Under the pieces are notes generated by a model that saw only the letters and a program-made list of their open reading frames with translations, did not search any database and was not told the origin of the DNA. From Shimia sp. (GTDB taxonomy: Bacteria; Pseudomonadota; Alphaproteobacteria; Rhodobacterales; Rhodobacteraceae), in assembly GCF_022448905.1 (NCBI RefSeq), contig NZ_JAKVCW010000002.1, positions 372,001 through 436,000 on the forward strand: DNA of 64,000 nucleotides, given 5' to 3'. Positions 1 through 8,921 of this stretch are shown here, one piece after another; within the stretch, counting starts at the first letter, position 1; every line of letters starts with the position of its first letter. The position numbers were made by a program, and so were the translations under genes.

Positions 1-1221
1 CGTGGCCAAAGTGACCATAGGCACTTCGCCCAAATAGGCATTCGCGACCTTTACGCCAACTGCCGAGTGCGGGCAAAGCACTTCTGAGGTTGCGGTAAAT
101 GCGCTGGCGATGGTGGCGTTTGTTTCCTCTTCCGAGGCCCGGCCGCTGTCAAAATGCTCACGCAGCGTTTCCATCGCGCCTTGGGAGATCGCAAAGGAGC
201 CATCCTTCAACTCTTCCATCAACTGCGCCACCGCGCCGCCATCACGGCCATAGGCGTCAAACAGCGCGCGCTCAAAATTGGAGCTGACCTGAATGTCCAT
301 AGACGGGCTGATCGACGGCGTCACGCCCTCTTTGGTGTAAGCCCCGGTTTCCATGGTGCGATGCAGGATGTCGTTTTGGTTGGTTGCGATGACCAGACGG
401 TCAATCGGCAGCCCCATCTTCTTGGCGATGTAGCCTGCAAAAATGTCGCCGAAGTTACCAGTTGGCACGGTGAAGCTCACCTTGCGATATGGCGCGCCAA
501 GGCTCACGGCGGAAGTGAAGTAATACACCACCTGCGCCAGCACCCGCGCCCAGTTGATCGAGTTCACACCGGCCAGCTTCACGCCATCGCGGAAGTCAAA
601 GTCGTTGAACATGTCTTTAAGCTTGGCCTGACAGTCGTCAAAGTCGCCATCCAGCGCCAGCGCATGCACATTGGCGTCCTCTGGCGTGGTCATCTGTTTG
701 CGCTGAATGTCGGACACCCGGCCATGCGGGAACAGGATGAACACATCCACATTGTCCAATCCGCGGAAAGCTTCAATAGCGGCAGAGCCGGTGTCACCCG
801 AGGTCGCGCCCACAATGGTCACTCGCTCATTGCGGCGCGCCAGCGAGAATTGGAACAGCTGACCAATCAATTGCATCGCGAAATCTTTGAACGCCAGCGT
901 TGGACCGTGGAACAGCTCCAGAAGATAGTGGTTCGGCGCCAACTGCACCAAGGGCGCGCGTGCGTCATGGCGGAAGTTCGCATAGGCCCGCGCAATGATG
1001 CCTTTGAACTCTTCATCGGTGAAGGCATCGCCCACAAACGGACGCATCACGACAAACGCGGCCTCTTCATACGACTTGCCCGCCAGTCCTGCGATCTCCT
1101 CGGCAGACAGCGTCGGAATGCTTTCTGGCACATACAGCCCACCGTCACGTGCGAGACCGGTCAACATGGCCTCTTCAAAGCTCAGCTCCGGGGCGTTTCC
1201 ACGGGTCGAAATATATTTCAC
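1..1221 (-). CDS. thrC: Threonine synthase, 3' end outside window
   Basis: Threonine synthase is PLP-dependent and converts O-phosphohomoserine to threonine in the cytosol. About 407 residues are visible out of a usual 460 or so; the C-terminus lies beyond base 1. The protein opens MKYISTRGN and carries the family's HGPTLAFKD stretch, with the PLP lysine near residue 112, followed by the GATSGDTG phosphate-binding loop. I chose the GTG at 1221 because the conserved N-terminus starts exactly there; a weak GAGA-like ribosome site precedes it. It follows surf1 by only a few bases, so it is probably transcribed with the cytochrome oxidase genes, an order common in Rhodobacterales. Confidence 0.95.
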   Translation of the reverse strand, partial: MKYISTRGNAPELSFEEAMLTGLARDGGLYVPESIPTLSAEEIAGLAGKSYEEAAFVVMRPFVGDAFTDEEFKGIIARAYANFRHDARAPLVQLAPNHYLLELFHGPTLAFKDFAMQLIGQLFQFSLARRNERVTIVGATSGDTGSAAIEAFRGLDNVDVFILFPHGRVSDIQRKQMTTPEDANVHALALDGDFDDCQAKLKDMFNDFDFRDGVKLAGVNSINWARVLAQVVYYFTSAVSLGAPYRKVSFTVPTGNFGDIFAGYIAKKMGLPIDRLVIATNQNDILHRTMETGAYTKEGVTPSISPSMDIQVSSNFERALFDAYGRDGGAVAQLMEELKDGSFAISQGAMETLREHFDSGRASEEETNATIASAFTATSEVLCPHSAVGVKVANAYLGEVPMVTLAT

Positions 1222-1226
1222 GTCTC

Positions 1227-1904
1227 TCAGGCCTTTTTGGTTTTGCGCATCCGGCGCAGGTAATACAGGGTCATCGCCACCCAGACAATTGCCAGTCCGT
1301 ACCATGTCAGGACATATTCAAGGTGATTGTTGGGCAACGCGGCAGTGTCCACCGGCAAAGGCGTCGCAATCGCGCCCTTGTCACTGTCTTCCCGCACGAT
1401 CAGCAGGACCGGCTCGGTGTTCAGAACCTCAGCCATCTGCTCCACATCACGGGCAAACCAGATGTTGCCGTCCACGTCATTGGCTGGGGTAAAACTGTCC
1501 CGCTCATCCGGCCAATGCAAGTTGCCCACCACTTCCACATCGTGTGCCTGACGCGCGGCGTCTTTGTCTTCGGTCTTGATCCAACCGCGATCAATCATGA
1601 TCCGACGGCCACCTTCAGTCTCAAACGCCGACACCAGGCGATAGACAGCTCCGGCGTCCCGCGTGCTGGCCAACAGGTGGATTTCATCTTCGGTGATGGT
1701 GCCAGACACAGCCACCGGCAGGTACTTGTCCCGCTCCAAATCAATGGGCTCCGGCAGCGCCACAGGATCGCTCGCAATCCGCGCATTGATCTCCGCAATG
1801 ACGCCTTCCTTCCAGGTCAGTCGCTGCAACTGCCATGTGCCCAGCGACACCAGCACCACCGTGCCCAGAATGCCAAAAAACAGCGGCCAGAACAGTCGAC
1901 GCAA
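1227..1904 (-). CDS. surf1: SURF1 family cytochrome oxidase assembly protein
   Basis: A 225-residue inner-membrane assembly factor for aa3-type cytochrome c oxidase; family members help insert or retain heme a in subunit I. The typical architecture is visible: an N-terminal membrane helix (about residues 5-24) running into GTWQLQRL, a periplasmic domain, and a C-terminal helix preceded by HLEYVLTWYGLA, both signature segments of the family. It sits downstream of ctaE behind a strong hairpin and directly upstream of thrC. The role rests on family knowledge and the gene neighbourhood. Confidence 0.93.
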   Translation of the reverse strand: MRRLFWPLFFGILGTVVLVSLGTWQLQRLTWKEGVIAEINARIASDPVALPEPIDLERDKYLPVAVSGTITEDEIHLLASTRDAGAVYRLVSAFETEGGRRIMIDRGWIKTEDKDAARQAHDVEVVGNLHWPDERDSFTPANDVDGNIWFARDVEQMAEVLNTEPVLLIVREDSDKGAIATPLPVDTAALPNNHLEYVLTWYGLAIVWVAMTLYYLRRMRKTKKA

Positions 1905-1920
1905 GACAGCGATCCTTCTT

Positions 1921-1954
1921 AGAAAGAAAAAGCGCGGCAGAACCTGCCGCGCTT
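1921..1954 (-). terminator. Intrinsic terminator after ctaE
   Basis: Read on the minus strand, an 11-bp GC-rich perfect stem with a 3-base loop (1930-1954) is followed by TTTTTCTTTCT. It lies between ctaE and surf1, so surf1-thrC may be expressed by read-through or from their own promoter. Confidence 0.8.
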
Positions 1955-2001
1955 TGCTTTAATCGTATCCGCTCTCAAGGATCAACCTTTAGCAGGTCGC
2001 C

Positions 2002-2808
2002 TTATTGGCCCCAGATGTACACGGCGGCAAACAGGAACAGCCAGACCACATCCACAAAGTGCCAGTACCAGGCAGCCGCCTCAAAACCGACGTGCTTTTC
2101 TTTGGTGAAATGACCCGCGTTCAGACGCAGCAGGCAGACAAACAAGAAGATCGTGCCGATCACAACGTGGAAACCGTGGAAGCCGGTCGCCATGAAGAAG
2201 GACGCGCCATAGATGTTGCCGGAGAAGCTGAACGCCGCGTGGCTGTACTCGTAGGCCTGGAAGAAGGTGAAGATCACACCCAGCAGAACCGCGATGATCA
2301 GACCGTTTTTCATGTCTTTGCGGTTGTCTTCATGCGCAAGCGCGTGGTGCGCCCAGGTCGCTGCACAACCGGAACACAGCAGGATCAGCGTGTTGATCAG
2401 CGGCAGGTGCCAAGGGTCAAAGGTCTCAATGCCCGCTGGTGGCCACGGGCCATCTACTGCCGGGCTGTTGCCGTTTGGATCCATCGGATACATGCGGTGC
2501 TTGAAGAAGGTCCAGAACCACGCCGCGAAGAACATGACTTCGGACATGATGAACAGGATGAAGCCGTAGCGCAGGCCGATCTGAACCACCAGCGTGTGAT
2601 CGCCTACGTTGCTTTCTGCAATCACGTCAGCCCACCAGCCGAACATGACGTACAGAACCGCCACCAAGCCAATCAGGAACACCCAAGGTCCGCTGTCGTG
2701 CATCCACAATACTGCGCCAAACAGCATGATGAAACCACCAACGGCGCCCAGGAACGGCCACCATGAGGGGTTCAAAATATGATAATCGTGATCTTTTACG
2801 TGCGCCAT
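2002..2808 (-). CDS. ctaE: Cytochrome c oxidase subunit III
   Basis: A 268-residue, seven-helix subunit III of the aa3-type oxidase, which stabilises the catalytic core in the inner membrane. The N-terminus with [16 protein letters not shown] and the late [12 protein letters not shown] segment are typical. It lacks cofactors. It is the last structural gene of the ctaC-ctaB-small ORF-ctaG-ctaE run and is followed by a strong terminator hairpin. The subunit I gene (ctaD) is not in this window; in this order of bacteria it is often elsewhere on the chromosome. Confidence 0.96.
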   Translation of the reverse strand: MAHVKDHDYHILNPSWWPFLGAVGGFIMLFGAVLWMHDSGPWVFLIGLVAVLYVMFGWWADVIAESNVGDHTLVVQIGLRYGFILFIMSEVMFFAAWFWTFFKHRMYPMDPNGNSPAVDGPWPPAGIETFDPWHLPLINTLILLCSGCAATWAHHALAHEDNRKDMKNGLIIAVLLGVIFTFFQAYEYSHAAFSFSGNIYGASFFMATGFHGFHVVIGTIFLFVCLLRLNAGHFTKEKHVGFEAAAWYWHFVDVVWLFLFAAVYIWGQ

Positions 2809-2853
2809 TTTCTCAGTTTCCCTCGTTGGAAGGCTTGCCTATTAGTTTTGCTT

Positions 2854-3417
2854 TTACTCACCCGCTGTCGTCAAGGACGCCAGCTCTTCGGGCAAGTCTG
2901 TTTCATAGAAGGTGTATCCCAATGTGATCACCTTGATATATTTCGCGTCCCGGTCATCCACGATTTCCGGATCCACGTAAAAACTCACCGGCATCGTCAC
3001 CCGCTCACCGGGTTGCAGCACCTGCTCTTCAAAGCAGAAGCAGTCGATCTTGGTGAAGAACCCACCCGCGTCATACGGCGCCACGTTGTAGCTCGCGGTG
3101 CCCGCAATCGGACGGTCAGTTGGGTTATAGGCCTCATAGAAGGCCAGGCCGGTCTCGCCGATGCGCACTTCCATCTCGCGCTGCATGGGTTTGAATTCCC
3201 ACGCCATATCGCGTTCAATAGAGGCGTCAAAGCGGACCTTGATGGTTTTGTCGAGGATCACGTCGCTGCCAGCTTCGGCGGTGTTGGTCACGCCACCAAA
3301 GCCAGTCACACGGCAGAACCAATCGTAAAACGGCACAGACGCCCAGGCCAGCGCGCCCATGGTCACAACCACACCTACGGTCTGAACCAGCGTCTTTTTT
3401 TTCGGATCCATCGCCAT
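2854..3417 (-). CDS. ctaG: Cytochrome c oxidase assembly protein CtaG (Cox11)
   Basis: A copper chaperone that delivers Cu to the CuB site of subunit I. The protein has one N-terminal membrane helix (about residues 10-25), a periplasmic beta domain, and the family copper motif seen as DCFCF. The start is set at the ATG at 3417, whose A is the last base of the upstream small ORF's stop codon and which follows a GGGGG ribosome site; a GTG one codon upstream and an ATG two codons downstream are alternatives. Part of the cox operon. Confidence 0.93.
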   Translation of the reverse strand: MAMDPKKKTLVQTVGVVVTMGALAWASVPFYDWFCRVTGFGGVTNTAEAGSDVILDKTIKVRFDASIERDMAWEFKPMQREMEVRIGETGLAFYEAYNPTDRPIAGTASYNVAPYDAGGFFTKIDCFCFEEQVLQPGERVTMPVSFYVDPEIVDDRDAKYIKVITLGYTFYETDLPEELASLTTAGE

Positions 3418-3584
3418 CACTGCCCCCGCTGAATACTGGCGTTTTCAGGCTCATAGTCGCCGCGGGTGACTTTCACCACGGTCAGGCCAAAAACGATGAC
3501 AATGAAGCTCACCAAGACCAGCGCAACCCCAAGGTTGCGACCAAACCGGCGCTTGTGCAGTTCGTGTTCCTCGCGAAAGCTCAT
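3417..3584 (-). CDS. Small single-helix membrane protein in cox operon (CtaX-like)
   Basis: A 55-residue protein between ctaB and ctaG. It starts [17 protein letters not shown], then has one hydrophobic helix (about residues 18-37) and a short polar tail. The ATG at 3584 is preceded at good spacing by GGAGG, four bases after the ctaB stop, and its own stop overlaps the ctaG start, so translation is probably coupled. A small protein in this position is a standing feature of alphaproteobacterial cox operons. Its function is not established, and a role in oxidase assembly is inferred from position only. Confidence 0.8.
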   Translation of the reverse strand: MSFREEHELHKRRFGRNLGVALVLVSFIVIVFGLTVVKVTRGDYEPENASIQRGQ

Positions 3585-3588
3585 CTGC

Positions 3589-4533
3589 TTACCATCCTCC
3601 GATGCCATAAGGGGCCAACGTGGCCTCCACCAAAATCGCACCAAAATGCAGGAACAGGTAAATCAGCGACAGGCCAAAGAACGCTTTCTCGCGCTTGTAG
3701 CCGTCGGCTTCGGAAATCTCTTCGTCACGCCGCCAGATCGAAATCGCACCGGCCACAAATAGGCCGTTCAGGATCAAGGCGGTGGTCAGGTAAATCGGGC
3801 CGCCCACACCGGTGAAGGCCATGCCAATCGCCACAACGGCGAGCAGCAGGGTGTAAACTAGGATGTGGTTGCGGGTCACGCGACGCCCATGGGTCACGTG
3901 CAACATTGGCACGCCCGCGTCTTTGTAGTCGGACTTCATGAACAGACACAGCGCCCAGAAATGCGGAGGGGTCCACATGAAGGTCAGCGTGAACATCAGC
4001 ACACTTTCAATCGAAATGCCGCCGGTCACAACCGCCCAGCCGATCATCGGAGGGAAAGCACCCGCTGCGCCACCAATCACGATGTTCTGCGGGGTCCAGC
4101 GTTTGAGCCACATGGTGTAGATCACCACGTAGAAGAAAATCGTAAAGGCCAGCAGCGCCGCCGCGACCCAGTTGGCCGCCAGGCCCAACATCACCACCGC
4201 AAAACCCGACAGCGCCACTCCAACGGCCAGCGCCTCGCCCTCAGTCACTTTACCAGCAGGAATCGGGCGCTTCTGTGTGCGGGTCATCAAACGGTCGATG
4301 TCCGCGTCATACCACATGTTCAGCGCACCAGAGGCGCCACCGCCTACAGCGATAAACAAGATGGAGCAAAATGCCACAAACGGATGCACCGAGCCAGGCG
4401 CGGCCAGAAGGCCCACGGCGGCTGTGAACACCACCAGCGACATCACCCGCGGCTTCAGAAGGGCGAAATAGTCGCCAAACTCTGCGTCGCCGTGGCTGGC
4501 TCTGGCTTGCGTATTGATGCTTGCGTCGCTCAT
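3589..4533 (-). CDS. ctaB: Protoheme IX farnesyltransferase (heme O synthase)
   Basis: A UbiA-family polytopic membrane prenyltransferase of 314 residues that farnesylates heme B to heme O, the precursor of heme A for the aa3 oxidase. The prenyl-diphosphate motif is visible as [19 protein letters not shown], along with repeated hydrophobic helices. The start at 4533 (MSDASINTQ) is chosen because AGGA lies just upstream; extending to 4584 would add 17 non-conserved residues. Operon partner of ctaC upstream and the small membrane protein downstream. Confidence 0.95.
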   Translation of the reverse strand: MSDASINTQARASHGDAEFGDYFALLKPRVMSLVVFTAAVGLLAAPGSVHPFVAFCSILFIAVGGGASGALNMWYDADIDRLMTRTQKRPIPAGKVTEGEALAVGVALSGFAVVMLGLAANWVAAALLAFTIFFYVVIYTMWLKRWTPQNIVIGGAAGAFPPMIGWAVVTGGISIESVLMFTLTFMWTPPHFWALCLFMKSDYKDAGVPMLHVTHGRRVTRNHILVYTLLLAVVAIGMAFTGVGGPIYLTTALILNGLFVAGAISIWRRDEEISEADGYKREKAFFGLSLIYLFLHFGAILVEATLAPYGIGGW

Positions 4534-4617
4534 GCTCTGTCCTGTGTGTGAAAGGCGGACACCATAGCCCGCCTTGCGCGTCACAACCGGCGGAGACAGG
4601 CCCCGCCGATGGTAAGA

Positions 4618-5466
4618 TTAGTCAGCCGAAGCCACTTCGATCGCTGGCAGGGTGGACATGTCACCCGCATACTCTTCGATCGCGCCTTTCAGCCACTCGT
4701 TGTATTTGTCCTCAGACACAACTTCGACGGTGATTGGCATGTAGGCGTGGTCCTTGCCGCAGAGTTCAGAACACTGACCAAAGTAGATGCCCTCTTTCTC
4801 CGCTTTGAACCACAGCTGTGCGATACGGCCAGGCACGGCGTCCTGCTTCACGCCAAAGGATGGGATGGTCCAGCTGTGGATCACGTCCGCACCGGTCACG
4901 TCCATGACAACGGTCTTGCCAATTGGCACAACCACTTTGGTGTCGGTTGCCAGCAGATACTCATCTTCGTTGTAGCCGTTTGCCGCCAGTTCTTCTTTCG
5001 CCAGCAGGAAGCTGTCAAACGCAAACTCGTGGTCGGTGTACTCATAGCCCCAGTACCACTGGTAACCGGTCACTTTGATGTGCACTTCGCCTTCCGGGAT
5101 TTCCTGCTGGTTGAACAACACCGGCAGAGAGAAGGACCCGATCAGCACCAGAATCAGGATTGGGCCCAGGGTCCACGCGATTTCCAAAGGCGTGTTGTGG
5201 GTGAACGTACCCGGCGTTGGGTTGGCACGGCGGTTGTAGCGCACGATGCAGTAGATCAACAACGCGGTCACAAACACGGTGATGATGGTGATAATGGTCA
5301 GGATCAGACCGTCCAACGACTGAATCTGGCGGGCCAATTCGGTGGCCGCCGGTTGAAAACCAAGGCCCTTGGGCTCAGGTTTACCAATGGTTTCGGCGGC
5401 CTGCGCAAATGCGGGCGCCGCGGTTGTTGCTGCCATAAGGCCCAGGAATGTCGAGAGAATTCGCAT
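4618..5466 (-). CDS. ctaC: Cytochrome c oxidase subunit II
   Basis: A 282-residue subunit II that accepts electrons from cytochrome c through the binuclear CuA centre. It has a signal peptide ending near AFAQA, two membrane helices (about 50-75 and 95-118), and a periplasmic cupredoxin domain. The CuA ligands are all present: H197, C232, E234, C236, H240 and M243, in the string [12 protein letters not shown]. It is the first gene of the operon. The divergent gap to tldD carries an FNR-type box about 150 bases upstream of this start. Confidence 0.97.
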   Translation of the reverse strand: MRILSTFLGLMAATTAAPAFAQAAETIGKPEPKGLGFQPAATELARQIQSLDGLILTIITIITVFVTALLIYCIVRYNRRANPTPGTFTHNTPLEIAWTLGPILILVLIGSFSLPVLFNQQEIPEGEVHIKVTGYQWYWGYEYTDHEFAFDSFLLAKEELAANGYNEDEYLLATDTKVVVPIGKTVVMDVTGADVIHSWTIPSFGVKQDAVPGRIAQLWFKAEKEGIYFGQCSELCGKDHAYMPITVEVVSEDKYNEWLKGAIEEYAGDMSTLPAIEVASAD

Positions 5467-5614
5467 GTGTCACCCTGATCGGTTGCGGTGTTGTTCTTGT
5501 CGGTTTCACAGAATCCCTCTTGCCTTCCGGCGGAATCCCGCTGTTGTTTCGCGCCTAAAAACCATATTCTCTCCCGTAGATAAAGATCGAAGCTTGCGTC
5601 AAACGGACGCTTTT

Positions 5615-5628
5615 TTGATTTAGATCAA
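5615..5628. promoter_or_regulatory. FNR/CRP-family palindromic box
   Basis: TTGATTTAGATCAA matches the FNR consensus TTGAT-N4-ATCAA exactly. It is about 20 bases before the tldD ATG and about 150 bases before the divergent ctaC start. An FnrL- or Dnr-type regulator is the expected binder; at this spacing it would probably repress tldD or act at a distance on the cox promoter. Confidence 0.6.
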
Positions 5629-5647
5629 ATATAGAGGCTGACAGCAT

Positions 5648-7069
5648 ATGACCCAAACCCGCTTCCAACCCTTTGAAAATGCAATAGATGAGGGCACCGC
5701 CCTGCGGCATTTGCGCACTGCGACCAAGGGGGCAGATGATGGCGAGCTGTTTTTTGAACGCCGCAGTTCGGAAGCTTTGGTGTTTGATGACGGTCGGATC
5801 AAGACCGCAAGCTATGACGCCGCCGAAGGATTCGGCCTGCGCGCAGTGAATGGCGAGGTGGCTGGTTACGCCCATTCCTCCGAGATCAGCGAAGCCGCGA
5901 TCAAACGCGCCGTTGACACCGCGCGGCTGGCCGTGGGCAACGGCGGTGGTACTCTGGCTGACGGCCCGACGCCCACCAACCGCAAGCTCTATACTGATGC
6001 CGATCCTATTGGCGGCATCGACTTCCCGGTGAAGATCGAAACCCTGCGCGACATCGACACCTTTGCCCGCGACCTTGATCCGCGTGTGGTGCAGGTCTCC
6101 GCCACTTTGGCGGCCTCACATCAGGAAGTGGTGATCCTGCGCCCGGATGGTCAGGTCATCACCGACACCCGCCCGATGACCCGTGTAAATGTCTCCGTAA
6201 TTGTCGAGGAAAATGGCCGCCGCGAAAGCGGCTCCGCTGGCGGCGGCGGCCGCGTGGGTCTGGATGGTTTACTTGATCCTACTGATTGGCAGGCCAAAAC
6301 CCGCGAGGCGCTGCGCATCGCCACGGTGAACCTCTCTGCGGTCCCTGCCCCGGCGGGACCAATGGAAGTGGTGCTTGGCCCAGGCTGGCCCGGCATTTTG
6401 CTGCATGAAGCTGTCGGCCACGGGTTAGAAGGCGACTTCAACCGCAAAGGCAGCTCCAAGTTCGCTGGCATGATTGGCAAGCAGGTCGCCTCCAAAGGCG
6501 TGACCGTGATTGATGACGGCACAATACCGGATCGCCGCGGCTCCATCACAGTTGATGACGAGGGCACACCGTCGGGCAAAACCACCCTGATCGAAGACGG
6601 CATTCTGGTGGGCTATATGCAAGACCGCCAAAACGCCCGCCTGATGGGCGTCGCCCCCACAGGAAATGGCCGCCGCGAAAGCTACGCCCACGCGCCCATG
6701 CCGCGCATGACCAACACCTATATGGAAGGCGGCAACGCCGATCCCGCGGATCTGGTCGCGTCTCTGAAAGACGGTATCTACGCCGTCGGTTTTGGCGGCG
6801 GTCAGGTCGACATCACCAACGGCAAGTTTGTTTTCTCCTGCACCGAAGCCTACCGTGTGGAGAACGGTAAAGTTGGCGCTCCCGTAAAAGGTGCCACATT
6901 AATAGGAGACGGCGCCACCGCCATGACCCAAATTAAAGGTCTGGGTAACGATATGGCGCTGGATCCGGGCATGGGGAACTGCGGCAAGGCCGGTCAATGG
7001 GTGCCGGTTGGTGTAGGCCAACCCACTGTTTTGATGGACGGTTTGACGGTTGGTGGCGCGGCGACCTAA
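5648..7069 (+). CDS. tldD: TldD metalloprotease
   Basis: TldD (473 residues) forms a heterodimeric zinc protease with TldE/PmbA that degrades unfolded or modified peptides, known from microcin B17 maturation and CcdA turnover. The HExxxH zinc motif is clear in LLHEAVGHGLEGD around residue 255, and the Gly-rich C-terminus is typical. No tldE is in this window, which is normal because the partners are usually unlinked. The gene is divergent from ctaC. Downstream, 7070-7197 holds only spacer before dprA. Confidence 0.94.
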   Translation: MTQTRFQPFENAIDEGTALRHLRTATKGADDGELFFERRSSEALVFDDGRIKTASYDAAEGFGLRAVNGEVAGYAHSSEISEAAIKRAVDTARLAVGNGGGTLADGPTPTNRKLYTDADPIGGIDFPVKIETLRDIDTFARDLDPRVVQVSATLAASHQEVVILRPDGQVITDTRPMTRVNVSVIVEENGRRESGSAGGGGRVGLDGLLDPTDWQAKTREALRIATVNLSAVPAPAGPMEVVLGPGWPGILLHEAVGHGLEGDFNRKGSSKFAGMIGKQVASKGVTVIDDGTIPDRRGSITVDDEGTPSGKTTLIEDGILVGYMQDRQNARLMGVAPTGNGRRESYAHAPMPRMTNTYMEGGNADPADLVASLKDGIYAVGFGGGQVDITNGKFVFSCTEAYRVENGKVGAPVKGATLIGDGATAMTQIKGLGNDMALDPGMGNCGKAGQWVPVGVGQPTVLMDGLTVGGAAT

Positions 7070-7197
7070 GCGGTGACTGTCTAAAATGTGAGGGGAATTC
7101 GTTTTATTTGGTCAAAACTCAATTTTTTCCTGTTTGGTTTACGCGCTGTTAACCACTGCAAGCCTAAACCTAGTCTTGCAAGCAGGCGGAGTTGCGG

Positions 7198-8340
7198 ATG
7201 ACCGAAGATCGAATTTCTTCCACTCACCCCCAAATCCCACCCACCACGGAGGAAACGCGATTATCGCGGCTTCGCCTCTTGCGATCCCGTCGTGTCGGGG
7301 CAACTACATATCATAGATTGATGCGGGAGCATGGATCGGCAGAGGCGGCCCTAAACGCCCTGCCCGACATAGCAAGAACTGCTGGCGTGCCCCGGTACAC
7401 CCCAACATCAATCGACGACGCAAAACGCGAACTGAATGACGGCCGTGCTCTTGGAGCGCGGCCGCTTTTCTTTGAGGACGCCGACTACCCCGCGCTGCTG
7501 AAGGAAATCCCGGACGCACCGCCAATGCTCTGGTGTCTCGGAAACACTTCCCTCCTGTCTCACCCAACTGTCGCCATCATCGGTGCCCGCAACGCGTCCT
7601 CTTTGGGCATGCGCATGGCCAAACGTTTGGCCGCAGACCTCGGCGACGCTGGCCTCACGGTGGTCTCCGGACTCGCCCGTGGTATCGACGCAACCGCCCA
7701 CGAAGCCTCTTTGGACACCGGCAACATCGCCGTCTACGCAGGCGGCCTCAACCGGCCTTACCCGTCCAAGAACATCGACCTCGCAGAGCAAATTGCGGCG
7801 CAGGGCCTCTGCCTTTCGGAACAACGTCCAGACATGGAACCCCGCGCACGCCACTTCCCGGCCCGCAACCGGATCATCTCCGGCCTTGTGCGGGCTGTCG
7901 TAGTCGTCGAAGCCGCCGCCAAATCTGGCAGCTTGCTCACCGCGCGCATTGCGCTGGACCAGGGCCGCGACGTGCTGGCCGTGCCCGGACACCCGTTTGA
8001 CGCCCGCGCCTCGGGCGCCAACATCCTGATCCGCGACGGCGCCACCTTAGTGCGCGGCGCAGAAGACGTGCTGGAGGTGCTCAACACCTTGCCCCTGCGC
8101 GCGCCCAAACAACCGGACATCCCACAAGACTCGCCGACAAACCGCCCAAACCGCAGCCTGCGCGACACCGCTGCGCTGCACAGCGAAATCCTGCAACGTC
8201 TAGGCCCCTCGCCAATCAGCGAAGACCAGTTGTCGCGCGACATGGTGCTCTCCCCCTCCGAGGTCACACCAGCGCTGCTTGATCTGGAAATGCACGGCAA
8301 GATCACCCGCCTGGCCGGCGGGCTGCTCTCCAAAACCTAA
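7198..8340 (+). CDS. dprA: DNA-processing protein DprA
   Basis: DprA binds incoming single-stranded DNA during natural transformation and loads RecA. The 380-residue protein has an N-terminal SAM-like segment, a Rossmann-type core with IIGARNASSLG, VVSGLARGIDATAHEASL, the ARHFPARNRIISGL block and GSLLTA, and a C-terminal winged-helix (DML1-like) domain from about residue 310. The ATG at 7198 sits after AGGCGGA; an in-frame TTG at 7192 is possible. No competence genes are adjacent, which is usual. Confidence 0.94.
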   Translation: MTEDRISSTHPQIPPTTEETRLSRLRLLRSRRVGATTYHRLMREHGSAEAALNALPDIARTAGVPRYTPTSIDDAKRELNDGRALGARPLFFEDADYPALLKEIPDAPPMLWCLGNTSLLSHPTVAIIGARNASSLGMRMAKRLAADLGDAGLTVVSGLARGIDATAHEASLDTGNIAVYAGGLNRPYPSKNIDLAEQIAAQGLCLSEQRPDMEPRARHFPARNRIISGLVRAVVVVEAAAKSGSLLTARIALDQGRDVLAVPGHPFDARASGANILIRDGATLVRGAEDVLEVLNTLPLRAPKQPDIPQDSPTNRPNRSLRDTAALHSEILQRLGPSPISEDQLSRDMVLSPSEVTPALLDLEMHGKITRLAGGLLSKT

Positions 8341-8352
8341 ATTATGAACGAA

Positions 8353-8796
8353 CTAGCGACACCACTCGGTCAGCACCGGGCCATAAGCCGCGCAATACTC
8401 CGGCGACGCCCACCAGGCCTCGCTCGACGACAGCGTATACTCCACCGCCACCCAAACATTGCCAGATTTCTGGTACATCACATCAATGTAAGGCTCTTCC
8501 CACTCTTCAAAGTAGTCGCCGCCCATGCGCCGCGAAATCGGCGTGGCGTTCAGATCAATCTTCCCGCCGCCCGGACGTTGCGCATAGAGTCGGCCATAGC
8601 CGACATCGCCTGCCACCCGCAAATCCTTGACCACAAATTGCACCGGCGCGCCCAGCCGCCACTCCGCAATCGGGCGGATCGCGCTCATCAAATCTTTGCG
8701 CACCTGCGTGCCCCGCGCCGGCTCGCTCCAGCTCTGAGCCAAGGCTCCGCCAGCCGCCGTTACCATCAAAACACCTGCCCAAATCAATCGCTTCAT
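8353..8796 (-). CDS. Small secreted protein of unknown function
   Basis: A 147-residue protein with a clear signal peptide (MKRLIWAGVLMVTAAGGALA, cleavage near AQS). The mature part is mixed alpha/beta with several aromatic residues and two cysteines near the C-terminus (CAAYG and EWC) that could form a disulfide. It lies convergent with dprA and divergent from topA and appears to be monocistronic. I do not recognise a named family; a periplasmic location is the only inference made. Confidence 0.75.
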   Translation of the reverse strand: MKRLIWAGVLMVTAAGGALAQSWSEPARGTQVRKDLMSAIRPIAEWRLGAPVQFVVKDLRVAGDVGYGRLYAQRPGGGKIDLNATPISRRMGGDYFEEWEEPYIDVMYQKSGNVWVAVEYTLSSSEAWWASPEYCAAYGPVLTEWCR

Positions 8797-8921
8797 GTGT
8801 CAAAATCTCCCTCAATTGCGTGCACAGTGACACGCGAAAATCCGCTATGCATTGACAATCCCCCCTTTCGCCCCACATTTTTCGCCGCCATAAGGCTCGC
8901 GCCGAGTCGAGAGGAAAATGA

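Noticed and set aside
154-1263. 369-codon plus-strand open frame at the window start
   Set aside because: Antisense of thrC, whose full domain order reads on the minus strand.
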